Shown here: positions 16,539 to 26,136 of the stretch, piece by piece
Numbering within the stretch: the stretch's first letter is position 1
Layout of the letters: every line of letters starts with the position of its first letter
NCBI GenBank assembly: GCA_905479915.1
Contig: CAJQOH010000013.1
Coordinates: 1 to 64,000 of the forward strand
Length of the DNA: 64,000 nt
DNA from: an uncultured Flavobacteriales bacterium
GTDB taxonomy: Bacteria > Bacteroidota > Bacteroidia > Flavobacteriales_E > Vicingaceae
Reading direction: 5' to 3'
Program-made: the position numbers and the translations under genes
Notes under the pieces: generated by a model
The model's database searches: none
What the model was told of the DNA's origin: nothing
What the model saw: the letters and a program-made list of their open reading frames with translations, nothing else

Positions 16539-17900
16539 ATGAATATTACTAAGCAAAAAGTTGACGATTTAAACGCAATCATTAAGGTGCAAATGGATCA
16601 AGCCGATTATCAAGAAAACGTTGATAAGGTGTTAAAGGATCATAGGAAAAATGCAAATATTCCTGGTTTTAGAAAAGGTCATGTGCCAATGGGAATGATT
16701 AAGAAGCAAGTAGGAGTGAGTGTGATGGTTGATGAGATTAATAAAATTTTATCAGAATCTTTACATAAATTTATTACTGAAGAAGATTTAAACCTATTAG
16801 GTAATCCATTACCAAAATTAGATGAACAGCATACAATTGATTGGACCAATCAAAAAGATTTTGAGTTTAGTTATGAAATAGGTATTGCACCAGAATTTAA
16901 TGTTGATGTAGTTTCTAAATTGAAATTGGATTATTATAAAATTAAGGTTGCGGATAAGGATGTAGATAAATACATTTCTGATGTAGCAAAGCGTTACGGA
17001 AAGATGAGTAATCCAGAAGCTGCAGAAGCTGATGATATGGTTTTTGGAAAGTTTGAAGAGTTGGATGGAACTGGAAATGTAAAAGAAGGTGGTATTAGCC
17101 ATTCTTCAGTTATCATTATAGAGGCGGTTACTGATAAAAAAGTACAAAAAAGTTTAGTTGGGGCAAAAGCCAATGACACTTATGAAATAGATCCGAAAGT
17201 TGTTTCGGCTAATCCTCAAGATCAAGCAGCTGCAATTGGAGTTGATGCTTCTAAATTAGATGGGATTATTTCTAAATTTAAATTTACTGTTGAGAAAATC
17301 AATAAAATAATCCCTGCAGAATTGAACCAAGAGTTGTTTGATAAGGTTTATGGACCAGGAACTGTTAAAGACGAAAAAGAATTTAGAGCTAAGGTTTCTG
17401 ATGAGCTTGGGAAAGGGTTGTCTGCTGATGCTGATAGAAAATTAAAAGTAGATATTCAGGATAAGTTAATTGAAAAACTAAAATTAAAATTACCTGATAC
17501 TTTCTTAAAAAGATGGATTAAAGAATCTAATGAAAAACCAATTACTGTAGAACAAGTTGAGGAAGAGTATGAAAACTATTCTAAAGGTTTGCAATGGCAG
17601 TTAATTGAAAACAAGTTGATTCAAAGTAACGAGATTAAAGTTACTCCAGAAGAAGTTGTTGAGCATACTAAAGGTTTATTGGTACAACAAATGGCAGGAA
17701 TGGGATTGCCTGGAGGAACGAATGATGAGGAGTTAACTGAAACGGCTAACAGAGTGCTTCAAAATGAAGAAGAAGCTAGAAACTTATACATGATGATGTA
17801 TGATGCTAAGTTAATGGACCATTACAAGAGTACTTTAAAGCTGAAAGAAAAAGAAGTCACTTATGAAGACTTTGTAAAATTAGCTTACGATAAAAAATAA
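16539..17900 (+). CDS. tig: Trigger factor chaperone
   Basis: 453 residues from the ATG at 16539; the track start (TTG at 16509) adds ten residues and lies inside a leader hairpin, so it is rejected. The N-terminal ribosome-binding domain holds the signature GFRKGHVP (about residues 40-47), which docks on ribosomal protein L23. The middle is a degenerate PPIase-like region, and the long helical C-terminal half forms the arms that cradle nascent chains. It binds new polypeptides at the exit tunnel in the cytoplasm. clpP follows about 140 bases downstream, as in many bacteria, but a terminator separates them. Confidence 0.93.
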   Translation: MNITKQKVDDLNAIIKVQMDQADYQENVDKVLKDHRKNANIPGFRKGHVPMGMIKKQVGVSVMVDEINKILSESLHKFITEEDLNLLGNPLPKLDEQHTIDWTNQKDFEFSYEIGIAPEFNVDVVSKLKLDYYKIKVADKDVDKYISDVAKRYGKMSNPEAAEADDMVFGKFEELDGTGNVKEGGISHSSVIIIEAVTDKKVQKSLVGAKANDTYEIDPKVVSANPQDQAAAIGVDASKLDGIISKFKFTVEKINKIIPAELNQELFDKVYGPGTVKDEKEFRAKVSDELGKGLSADADRKLKVDIQDKLIEKLKLKLPDTFLKRWIKESNEKPITVEQVEEEYENYSKGLQWQLIENKLIQSNEIKVTPEEVVEHTKGLLVQQMAGMGLPGGTNDEELTETANRVLQNEEEARNLYMMMYDAKLMDHYKSTLKLKEKEVTYEDFVKLAYDKK

Positions 17901-17905
17901 AATTT

Positions 17906-17932
17906 AAAGCCTCACATTGTGGGGCTTTTTTT
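17906..17932 (+). terminator. Terminator of tig
   Basis: AAGCCTCAC-ATT-GTGGGGCTT (one G-T pair) is followed by seven T, a few bases after the stop codon. Confidence 0.85.
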
Positions 17933-18038
17933 ATGCTTAAAACTTGTTCTTAAAAAATCACAAAAACGAAAAACGGAATAACAATATTATAGTAAATTAG
18001 TCGTCTAATTTTAGGTTATAAATTAAAACAAAAGCAAT

Positions 18039-18716
18039 ATGTTCGATAAAGATGAATTCAGAAAATATGCTACTAAGCATCAAGGAATAAGCAGTACTTC
18101 TTATGATAAATATACTTCGATTGTAGGGAATTATATTTCTCCAACAATTATTGAAGAAAGACAAATGAATGTTGCATCAATGGATGTATTCTCAAGATTA
18201 ATGATGGATAGAATCATTTTCTTAGGAACTGGAATTAATGATCATGTTGCAAATATTATTCAAGCACAGTTATTATTTTTAGAATCAGTAGATGCTAAGA
18301 AGGATATTCAGATTTACTTAAACTCTCCAGGTGGGGGTGTTTATGCTGGTTTAGGTATATATGATACAATGCAATACATTGCTCCAGATGTAGCAACAAT
18401 TTGTACAGGGATGGCAGCTTCTATGGGGGCAGTTTTATTGTGTGCAGGTGCTGATGGAAAAAGAACTGCATTAAAGCATTCAAGAGTAATGATTCACCAA
18501 CCTTTAGGTGGCGCTCAAGGACAAGCTTCAGATATGGAGATTACTGTTAATGAGATCAAAAAATTAAAGAAAGAACTTTACGATATTATTTCGAGTCATT
18601 CAGGAAAATCTTTTGAAGAAGTTGAGAAGGATAGTGATAGAGATTATTGGATGAGAGCTGCTGAAGCTAAAGAGTATGGAATGATTGATGAAGTTTTAAT
18701 TAGAGAGAAAAAATAA
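18039..18716 (+). CDS. clpP: ATP-dependent Clp protease proteolytic subunit
   Basis: A 225-residue serine protease that forms a 14-subunit chamber and degrades proteins fed by Clp ATPases. The catalytic Ser is in G-M-A-A-S-M-G-A (about residue 128) and the His in V-M-I-H-Q-P (about 153); an Asp further on completes the triad. The N-terminal 30 residues before the conserved part are probably a removable propeptide. It follows trigger factor, the common gene order, although clpX is not next to it here. The usual downstream partner is replaced by enolase. Confidence 0.96.
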   Translation: MFDKDEFRKYATKHQGISSTSYDKYTSIVGNYISPTIIEERQMNVASMDVFSRLMMDRIIFLGTGINDHVANIIQAQLLFLESVDAKKDIQIYLNSPGGGVYAGLGIYDTMQYIAPDVATICTGMAASMGAVLLCAGADGKRTALKHSRVMIHQPLGGAQGQASDMEITVNEIKKLKKELYDIISSHSGKSFEEVEKDSDRDYWMRAAEAKEYGMIDEVLIREKK

Positions 18717-18722
18717 ATAGAT

Positions 18723-18782
18723 GAAAGTCGAGAGTTGAAAGTTGAAAGACTTTTTACTTTCTACTTTCTCACTTTAAACTGA
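18723..18782. repeat. GAAAGT-type imperfect inverted repeat between clpP and eno
   Basis: GTTGAAAGTTGAAAG is followed by CTTTCTACTTTC, so a purine arm of GAAAGT/GTTGAAA units faces a pyrimidine arm of complementary units. It can form a long imperfect hairpin between the two genes. There is no separate terminator, so it may act as a weak one or as an mRNA 3' stabiliser. Confidence 0.5.
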
Positions 18783-18787
18783 GATAA

Positions 18788-20074
<1,287 letters not shown>

Positions 20075-20090
20075 TAAAATTCAAATTTTC

Positions 20091-20123
20091 AAAAGGCTAT
20101 CTGATTAGGGGTAGCCTTTTTTT
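20091..20123 (+). terminator. Terminator of eno
   Basis: AAAAGGCTATC...GGTAGCCTTTT with a short loop and a T-run, 17 bases after the stop codon. Confidence 0.8.
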
Positions 20124-20165
20124 ATGTCAAATTTTATTTAAAACAAATCATTTAACTTCAAGTGT

Positions 20166-20220
20166 TTGGAAAATAGTCTTATGATTATTATATTCGCAAG
20201 ACTCTGAAAATTCTCAGAGT
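20166..20220 (+). promoter_or_regulatory. Promoter and 5' hairpin of citrate synthase
   Basis: TTG (20166-20168), 20 bases, TATATTCG (20189-20196), one base off consensus. Immediately after it lies a perfect 7-bp hairpin ACTCTGA-AAATTC-TCAGAGT (20201-20220). If transcription starts about 7 bases after the -7 box, the hairpin would form the very 5' end of the mRNA, which could protect it from decay. Confidence 0.5.
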
Positions 20221-20246
20221 AATTAACAAAAAAAAGAGGTAGAAAA

Positions 20247-21533
20247 ATGGCAGAAGTAGCAAAGTTAGAATTGGATGGAAAAACGTATGAATTCCCAGTA
20301 ATTGAGGGTTCGGAAAATGAAAAAGCAATTGACATTAGTAAGTTAAGGGCAAGTACTGGTTATATTACGATAGATCCAGGATTTAAAAATACAGGTTCTA
20401 CAAAAAGTGGAATAACATTTTTAAATGGTGAGGAAGGAATTTTACGATATAGAGGTTATCCAATTGAACAATTAGCAGAGAAAGCTGAATTTTTAGAAGT
20501 TGCTTATTTGTTGATTTATGGTGATTTACCAACTACAGCTGAGTATGCTGAATTTAAAAACGAGATTACACAACATACATTAGTGCATGAGGATATGAGA
20601 ATATTCTTTGAAGCATATCCTGCTAAAGCGCACCCAATGGGTATTTTAGCAGCTTCATTAAGTACTATCTCTACTTTTTACCCAGAGTCGCAAGACCCAA
20701 ATAGACCACAAGAGGCTGTAGATTTAACAATTCACAGATTAATGGCTAAGGTACCTACATTAGCTGCATGGGCATTTAAAAATGCAATGCGTCACCCTGT
20801 TGTTTATCCAAATAATAATTTAGATTACTGTGAGAACTTCTTAAATATGATGTTCTCTATGCCAACAGATGATTATGATGTAGATCCAATGATTGCGAAA
20901 GCATTGAATAAATTATTGATTTTACATGCAGATCATGAGCAAAACTGTTCGACTGCAACGGTAAGAGTTGTAGGATCGTCTCAAGCTAACTTATATACTT
21001 CTATAGCTGCAGGAGTTTCTGCTCTTTGGGGTCCATTGCATGGTGGAGCTAATCAGGCTGTAATTGAAATGTTAGAAAAAATTAAGAACGATGGCGGTGA
21101 TTTAGATAAGTGGATTGCTAAAGCAAAAGATAAAGAAGATCCGTTTAGATTGATGGGGTTCGGACATAGAGTTTATAAAAACTTTGATCCAAGAGCAACT
21201 ATCATTAAGAAAGCTGCAGATGACGTTTTAGGAGCTTTAGGTGTTGATGACCCAGTATTAGATATTGCTAAAAAACTAGAAGAAGTTGCTTTAAATGATG
21301 AGTACTTCAAAGCAAGAGGTTTGTATCCAAATGTTGATTTCTACTCTGGAATTATCTATAGAGCTTTAGGGATTCCTACAGAAATGTTTACAGTAATGTT
21401 TGCATTAGGTAGATTGCCAGGATGGATTTCTCAATGGAAAGAAATGATTGAAGATGGTGCTCCAATTGGAAGACCAAGACAAGTCTATACAGGTGCTAAC
21501 GATAGAGATTTTGTTGATATCGCAAACAGATAA
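20247..21533 (+). CDS. gltA: Citrate synthase
   Basis: A 428-residue type II (large) citrate synthase joining acetyl-CoA and oxaloacetate at the start of the TCA cycle. The N-terminal extension with the L-R-x-x-T-G-Y-I-T-I-D-P-G-F segment marks the hexameric NADH-sensitive type of Gram-negatives. Catalytic residues are visible: His in L-H-A-D-H-E-Q-N and in W-G-P-L-H-G-G-A-N, the MGFGHRVYKNFDPRA signature, and the Asp/Arg region V-D-F-Y-S-G. Length is typical. It has its own promoter and terminator and no TCA neighbour. Confidence 0.97.
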   Translation: MAEVAKLELDGKTYEFPVIEGSENEKAIDISKLRASTGYITIDPGFKNTGSTKSGITFLNGEEGILRYRGYPIEQLAEKAEFLEVAYLLIYGDLPTTAEYAEFKNEITQHTLVHEDMRIFFEAYPAKAHPMGILAASLSTISTFYPESQDPNRPQEAVDLTIHRLMAKVPTLAAWAFKNAMRHPVVYPNNNLDYCENFLNMMFSMPTDDYDVDPMIAKALNKLLILHADHEQNCSTATVRVVGSSQANLYTSIAAGVSALWGPLHGGANQAVIEMLEKIKNDGGDLDKWIAKAKDKEDPFRLMGFGHRVYKNFDPRATIIKKAADDVLGALGVDDPVLDIAKKLEEVALNDEYFKARGLYPNVDFYSGIIYRALGIPTEMFTVMFALGRLPGWISQWKEMIEDGAPIGRPRQVYTGANDRDFVDIANR

Positions 21534-21550
21534 AAATTATAAATTGATTG

Positions 21551-21580
21551 AAACCCCTGATTTTCTTCAGGGGTTTTTTT
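21551..21580 (+). terminator. Terminator of gltA
   Basis: AAACCCCTGA-TTTTC-TTCAGGGGTTT followed by a T-run, 17 bases after the stop codon. Confidence 0.88.
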
Positions 21581-21638
21581 ATGTTCAATTTTTTCTTACC
21601 ATTCGTGTAAATTTTGCACTTAAAACAATCGAATAACT

Positions 21639-21646
21639 TACATTTG
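21639..21646 (+). promoter_or_regulatory. -7 element five bases before the ABC ATPase start (possible leaderless mRNA)
   Basis: TACATTTG matches TAnnTTTG exactly; a TTG lies 22 bases upstream (21614-21616). The ATG at 21652 is only five bases after the box, so transcription would begin at or next to the start codon. Confidence 0.5.
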
Positions 21647-21651
21647 TTTTT

Positions 21652-22608
21652 ATGGATTTATTACATGTAAAAAGGGTTTATAAAAGTTATGGAGAGCACA
21701 AGGCTTTGCATAATCTTTCGCTTCATGTAAAGGAGCAAAGCATCTTTGGTTTGCTTGGTCCTAACGGAGCAGGAAAAACTACGCTCATTAGAATTATCAA
21801 TCAAATTACTGGGCCTGATAGGGGTGAAATAATTTTTCAAAAAGAAAAGTTAGCCCCTAAACATATCCCTCAAATTGGTTACTTGCCCGAAGAGAGAGGT
21901 TTGTATAAGAAAATGAAGGTGGGTGAGCAGGCGTTGTATTTGGCTCAATTAAAAGGGATGAATAAGCCTGAAGCAAAGCAAAAATTAAAGTTTTGGTTTG
22001 AAAAATTTGAGATTGATGGTTGGTGGGATAAAAAAATTGAAGAGCTTTCTAAAGGGATGGCTCAAAAAGTACAATTTATTACAACTGTTTTGCATGAACC
22101 TAAATTGTTAATCTTAGATGAGCCATTTTCAGGTTTTGACCCTATCAATACTAATTTAATTAAAAAAGAAATTTTAGAGTTAAGAGAAAAAGGATCTACA
22201 ATAATATTTTCTACGCACAATATGGAATCGGTAGAAGAGATTTGTGATGATATTGCTTTGATCAATAAGTCGAAAAAGATATTGGAAGGGAAAGTTGTGG
22301 ATGTGAAAGAGGCTTATAAGTCTAATGTGTTTGAAATAGTATTTGTAGGGAATATGATTGCTTTTTCAACTGCTTTGTGGACCGCTTTTGAAATCTTAGA
22401 AAAGAAACAGGTAGATAATAGAATTCATGTAAAGATTAGAGCGAATAAATCGAGTGATGTAAATGAATTGTTACAAGTTATCGTTAATCAAGTTCAAGTG
22501 ATATCAGTGCATGAAATTACGCCTAGTATGAATGATATATTTATTCAAAAAGTTCAGGAAGTGATGCCGGAAACACTGGAAGAAGAAAAGGAGGTAGGTG
22601 TTGAATAA
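21652..22608 (+). CDS. ABC transporter ATP-binding protein, NatA-like
   Basis: A 318-residue ATPase subunit of an ABC-2 type exporter. Walker A LLGPNGAGKTT (about 34-44), ABC signature L-S-K-G-M-A-Q-K-V (about 133) and Walker B LLILDEPFSGFDP (about 151) are all intact, with the switch His in F-S-T-H-N-M-E. The last 100 residues match the extra C-terminal domain (DUF4162 type) found in NatA sodium exporters and related systems. The next gene overlaps its end by 11 bases and codes the membrane subunit. The real substrate could be sodium, an antibiotic or another compound. Confidence 0.9.
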   Translation: MDLLHVKRVYKSYGEHKALHNLSLHVKEQSIFGLLGPNGAGKTTLIRIINQITGPDRGEIIFQKEKLAPKHIPQIGYLPEERGLYKKMKVGEQALYLAQLKGMNKPEAKQKLKFWFEKFEIDGWWDKKIEELSKGMAQKVQFITTVLHEPKLLILDEPFSGFDPINTNLIKKEILELREKGSTIIFSTHNMESVEEICDDIALINKSKKILEGKVVDVKEAYKSNVFEIVFVGNMIAFSTALWTAFEILEKKQVDNRIHVKIRANKSSDVNELLQVIVNQVQVISVHEITPSMNDIFIQKVQEVMPETLEEEKEVGVE

Positions 22609-23902
22609 GATAAAATTAATTATAGCAAGAGAATACCTTACTAGAGTTAAAAAGAAGTCGTTTATAATTATGACTTTTTTAGGCCCGATTTTTATGGCTG
22701 CTTTAATGATGGTTCCTTATTGGTTGGCAACAAAGGATAGAGATCTTCAGCGTATTGAGGTTATTGATGAGACAGGTTTGTTTCTGGATGCTTTCGAAAA
22801 TACTTCTGAGCTTCAATTTAAAGATGGGCATGAGCCAATAATTAAGGCAAAAGCAAAATTATATGAAAGTGACTATACTGCAATTTTACATATAGAAGAA
22901 ATATCCAAGGGTTCTGAGGTCAAAATTTATTATAAAAAACAGCCTGGTTTCACTACTATTTCTAAAATAGAGCGAAAAATTGAGGGGGTAATTAGAAGTG
23001 CTGAAATACAAAGAAGATTCAATGTTAATAAGGATCAAATGAGTAAAATTCAGCCTAATATTTCTGTAAAACCTATCTCTATTGATGTTGATGGACAGGA
23101 AGAGTCTAAAAGTGTAGCAATAATGAGTGGTGTTGGATATTTTGCCGCTATTTTAATTTATTTCTTCGTTTTCATGTATGGTATTCAGATTATGAGAGGC
23201 GTAATTGAAGAAAAAACCAGTAGGATAGTAGAGATAATTATATCATCAGTGAAACCTTTTGAATTGATGATGGGGAAAATTGTGGGTATTGCATTGGTAG
23301 GATTAACTCAGTTTTTATTGTGGTCAATTTTAACAAGCGTTGTTTATTCCATTATTATGAGTGTTTTTGGTGGGGATGTGGAATCGGTATCTCAAACAAC
23401 AGAATTATTAAAAGAAGCTGGAGCAAAAGGAATGGAGAATCCTTTGAAACTTTTAAAGGATGGGGTGCAGAGTCTTCCACTGGTACAGATATTTTTATCA
23501 TTTCTATTCTATTTTATTGGAGGGTATTTGTTGTATGGGGCTTTATTGGCAGCTATTGGAGCTGCTGTGGATAGTGAGGCTGACACTCAACAATTTATGT
23601 TGCCCGTTACTATTCCATTGCTTTTCTCTATTATGGTAGCTCAAATAATAGTTGATGACCCTGATGGAGCCTTGGCTTTTTGGTTGTCTTTATGTCCTTT
23701 AACTTCTCCAATCGTGATGATGGTTAGGGTTCCGTTTGGGGGTGTAGAAGTTTGGGAGCTAATTTTGTCTATGATATTATTGATTTTAGGATTTTTGGGG
23801 ACAACTTGGGTTGCTGCAAAAATATACCGTACAGGAATATTGATGTATGGTAAAAAGATAACGTATAAAGAGCTTTGGAAATGGCTTTTTTATAAAGGAT
23901 AA
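22598..23902 (+). CDS. ABC transporter permease, ABC-2/NatB-like
   Basis: A 434-residue membrane subunit. One TM helix near the N terminus (IIMTFLGPIFMAALM) is followed by a large extracytoplasmic domain (about 50-175) and then five or six TM helices from about residue 180 to 415, the layout of NatB/ABC-2 permeases. The motif G-V-I-E-E-K-T-S-R-I-V-E-I between the helices is the usual coupling helix that contacts the ATPase. It starts with GTG (or TTG one codon later) inside the end of the ATPase gene, so the two are translated together. Substrate unknown. Confidence 0.88.
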   Translation: MLNKIKLIIAREYLTRVKKKSFIIMTFLGPIFMAALMMVPYWLATKDRDLQRIEVIDETGLFLDAFENTSELQFKDGHEPIIKAKAKLYESDYTAILHIEEISKGSEVKIYYKKQPGFTTISKIERKIEGVIRSAEIQRRFNVNKDQMSKIQPNISVKPISIDVDGQEESKSVAIMSGVGYFAAILIYFFVFMYGIQIMRGVIEEKTSRIVEIIISSVKPFELMMGKIVGIALVGLTQFLLWSILTSVVYSIIMSVFGGDVESVSQTTELLKEAGAKGMENPLKLLKDGVQSLPLVQIFLSFLFYFIGGYLLYGALLAAIGAAVDSEADTQQFMLPVTIPLLFSIMVAQIIVDDPDGALAFWLSLCPLTSPIVMMVRVPFGGVEVWELILSMILLILGFLGTTWVAAKIYRTGILMYGKKITYKELWKWLFYKG

Positions 23903-23904
23903 TC

Positions 23905-23987
23905 TAATGTGAAAATTCTTTAATGTGTTGATGTGAAAATGTATATTTACTGAACACTGTTTACTGAATACTTATAACTGAATTATG
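23905..23987. repeat. Short degenerate tandem repeats reaching the start codon of the response regulator
   Basis: First, ATGTGAAAAT occurs twice within 30 bases. Then three 14-base units follow in register: TTTACTGAACACTG (23946), TTTACTGAATACTT (23960) and ATAACTGAATTATG (23974), the last ending in the ATG start of the response regulator gene. Confidence 0.6.
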
Positions 23988-25154
23988 GCAAGCATATTAA
24001 TTATAGATGACGAAAGACCAATTAGAAATACGTTAAAAGAAATTTTAGAGTATGAAAAATTTAAGGTTGAAGAAGCAGAAGATGGTCAAGCAGGTTTAGA
24101 GAAAATTAAAGCTGGTAAGTATGATTTGATTATGTGTGATATTAAAATGCCAAAAATGGACGGTATTGAGGTGTTGGAAGCTGCTGTGAATCAGGGGGTG
24201 GATACACCAATAGTTATGATTTCTGGTCATGGTACAATTGAAACCGCTGTTGAAGCATTGAAGAAAGGAGCTTATGATTTTATTTCTAAACCTTTAGATT
24301 TAAATAGATTGTTGGTCACTGTTCGCAATGCTATCGATAGAAAAGAATTGGTTCAGGAGACTAAAAAACTTAGAAGAAAAGTAAGTAAAGGTAAAGGGCA
24401 AACTGAAATTGTTGGGGAGTCGGAAGGAATACTTCATGTAAAAGAAATGATTGAGAAAGTTGCTCCTAGTGATGCGCGAGTATTGATTACTGGAGGTAAT
24501 GGTACAGGAAAGGAGTTGGTTGCTAGAAGTATGCATGAGAAATCAGATAGAAACAAATCTCCATTTGTAGAAGTGAATTGTGCAGCAATACCATCAGAGT
24601 TAATAGAGAGTGAATTGTTTGGGCATGAAAAAGGAGCTTTTACATCAGCTATAAAGCAGCGTAAAGGTTGTTTTGAGCAAGCTGAAGGTGGAACCCTTTT
24701 TATGGATGAGATAGGGGATATGAGTCTTTCAGCTCAGGCAAAAGTGTTGAGAGCTTTGCAAGAGAATAGAATTACTCGTGTTGGAGGGGAAAAAGAAATC
24801 AAAGTTAATGTTAGAATACTGGCAGCAACAAATAAAGACTTGGTAAAAGAAATTGCTGAAGGAAACTTTCGAGAAGATTTATACCATCGTTTAAGTGTTA
24901 TTTTGGTTCATGTTCCTTCTTTGAATGATAGAAAGGATGATGTGCCAATATTGGCAGAATACTTTTTGAATCAACTCTCTCAAGATCATGGAAGAGAAAT
25001 TGAGTTTGATCCAAAAGCATTAGAAGAGCTTAAAAATGTAAACTGGACTGGTAATATTCGGGAGTTGAGAAATATCGTAGAGCGCTTAGTTATCTTGTGT
25101 GAGAAAACTATTACTGCAGCAGACATTAAAATGTATGCAAATCCAAAAGGGTAA
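23985..25154 (+). CDS. NtrC-type response regulator (REC plus sigma-54 AAA+ domain, no Fis HTH)
   Basis: 389 residues. A receiver domain (1-120) with acidic pair D8-D9, phosphoacceptor Asp52 in M-C-D-I-K-M-P and the conserved Lys near 102 is followed by an AAA+ domain (about 142-375) with Walker A G-G-N-G-T-G-K-E, Walker B T-L-F-M-D-E-I-G and arginine-finger region R-E-D-L-Y-H-R-L. The sigma-54 contact loop reads GAFTSA (217-222) instead of GAFTGA. The protein ends about 15 residues after the AAA+ lid, so the usual Fis-type DNA-binding domain is missing. It may act without specific DNA binding. No histidine kinase is adjacent. Its last 21 codons are duplicated at 27455. Confidence 0.9.
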   Translation: MASILIIDDERPIRNTLKEILEYEKFKVEEAEDGQAGLEKIKAGKYDLIMCDIKMPKMDGIEVLEAAVNQGVDTPIVMISGHGTIETAVEALKKGAYDFISKPLDLNRLLVTVRNAIDRKELVQETKKLRRKVSKGKGQTEIVGESEGILHVKEMIEKVAPSDARVLITGGNGTGKELVARSMHEKSDRNKSPFVEVNCAAIPSELIESELFGHEKGAFTSAIKQRKGCFEQAEGGTLFMDEIGDMSLSAQAKVLRALQENRITRVGGEKEIKVNVRILAATNKDLVKEIAEGNFREDLYHRLSVILVHVPSLNDRKDDVPILAEYFLNQLSQDHGREIEFDPKALEELKNVNWTGNIRELRNIVERLVILCEKTITAADIKMYANPKG

Positions 25155-25256
25155 TCCTTTAGGTACATTCTAACAAAAGATTATTTAATAGTTAGTTATA
25201 GTGCACCCTGTCAATAAGCACTTATTCTATAAACGTTTTTACTATCAAAATAAAAA

Positions 25257-25286
25257 AAAGGCTATCTCATTTTTGAGATAGCCTTT
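25257..25286 (-). terminator. Terminator of the T9SS gene at 25304 (may act both ways)
   Basis: A perfect 13-bp stem AAAGGCTATCTCA/TGAGATAGCCTTT with a 4-base loop. The minus strand has a run of eight T right after it; the plus strand has only a short one. Confidence 0.85.
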
Positions 25287-25303
25287 ATAAAATTATAATA
25301 ACT

Positions 25304-25984
25304 TTACGCTTTAATAAATTTAACCGTTTTCTTCTCGTTAACTCCGTCCGAATATCTTAGGAAATATGTTCCTTTAGGAAGATTTTCTATATTAATAAGT
25401 TTATTTTGAGTAGTTACTGACTGTTTTAAAACTGTTGAACCTAAAATATTAATCAATTCAATTTGATAAGAACCAACAATATCAGTTTTAATAGACAGAA
25501 CATTAGTTGCTGGATTTGGAAATAATTTAAATGAATTAGTTGTAAGTTCATTTTCAATTCCAGTAGCAGTTACTACTGTAATGCAGATGCTGTTCGGACA
25601 CAAATTAATCGTTATATTAGGAGTGCCATGAAGACTGACCGTCTGAATTATATAGGTAGAACCTGTAGGAGCACCAGCAGGTACAGTTAATGGGCTTGTA
25701 GTTAAAGTTGTATCATCAACGTATGTAAAACCATTTTGGCCTACGATAAAATCAAAAGCTGATCCAGCACTAGATACAAATCGAATACTATCAACTTGTA
25801 GCCCTCCAAGATTTGGATTGTTGAATGGATTTGCACTGGTTCCGTCAATGGTAAAACTGTATGTTTGGCCAGCAATAATTTGGTTAGTAGTTACGGATTC
25901 AACTTCAACAAATCCCCCAGCAAAAGTGCTTTGTGATAGAGTAGAAAACAATAAAAAGAATAATAAGTAGTTAATTTTTTTCAT
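25304..25984 (-). CDS. Secreted protein with T9SS type A sorting domain
   Basis: 226 residues: signal peptide (MKKINYLLFFLLFS, ending near T-F-A), a roughly 120-residue beta-rich central domain I do not recognise, and a C-terminal type IX secretion sorting domain with F-K-L-F-P-N-P-A-T-N, I-N-I-L-G and L-P-K-G-T-Y-F-L-R-Y, ending K-F-I-K-A. Two cysteines (N-L-C-P-N-S-I-C) may pair. It would be exported and attached at the cell surface. It diverges from the neighbouring beta-propeller T9SS gene, and both lie between the two copies of the response regulator's 3' end. Confidence 0.85.
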   Translation of the reverse strand: MKKINYLLFFLLFSTLSQSTFAGGFVEVESVTTNQIIAGQTYSFTIDGTSANPFNNPNLGGLQVDSIRFVSSAGSAFDFIVGQNGFTYVDDTTLTTSPLTVPAGAPTGSTYIIQTVSLHGTPNITINLCPNSICITVVTATGIENELTTNSFKLFPNPATNVLSIKTDIVGSYQIELINILGSTVLKQSVTTQNKLINIENLPKGTYFLRYSDGVNEKKTVKFIKA

Positions 25985-26113
25985 AAGTAGTGATTTTTTT
26001 TCATTTAAATTATATAGATTTATTTAGTAGACGTTGATTTAAATAAATAGGTTGCCTAAGGAGGAAATAATTATTTTTTTATTTAACGTTCTCAATCTTA
26101 AATGATAAAGACT

Positions 26114-26121
26114 TATTTTTG
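26114..26121 (+). promoter_or_regulatory. -7 element of the beta-propeller T9SS gene
   Basis: TATTTTTG matches TAnnTTTG exactly, 15 bases before the ATG at 26137. No TTG at the -33 distance. Confidence 0.4.
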
Positions 26122-26136
26122 TTCTTGTATTAAATA

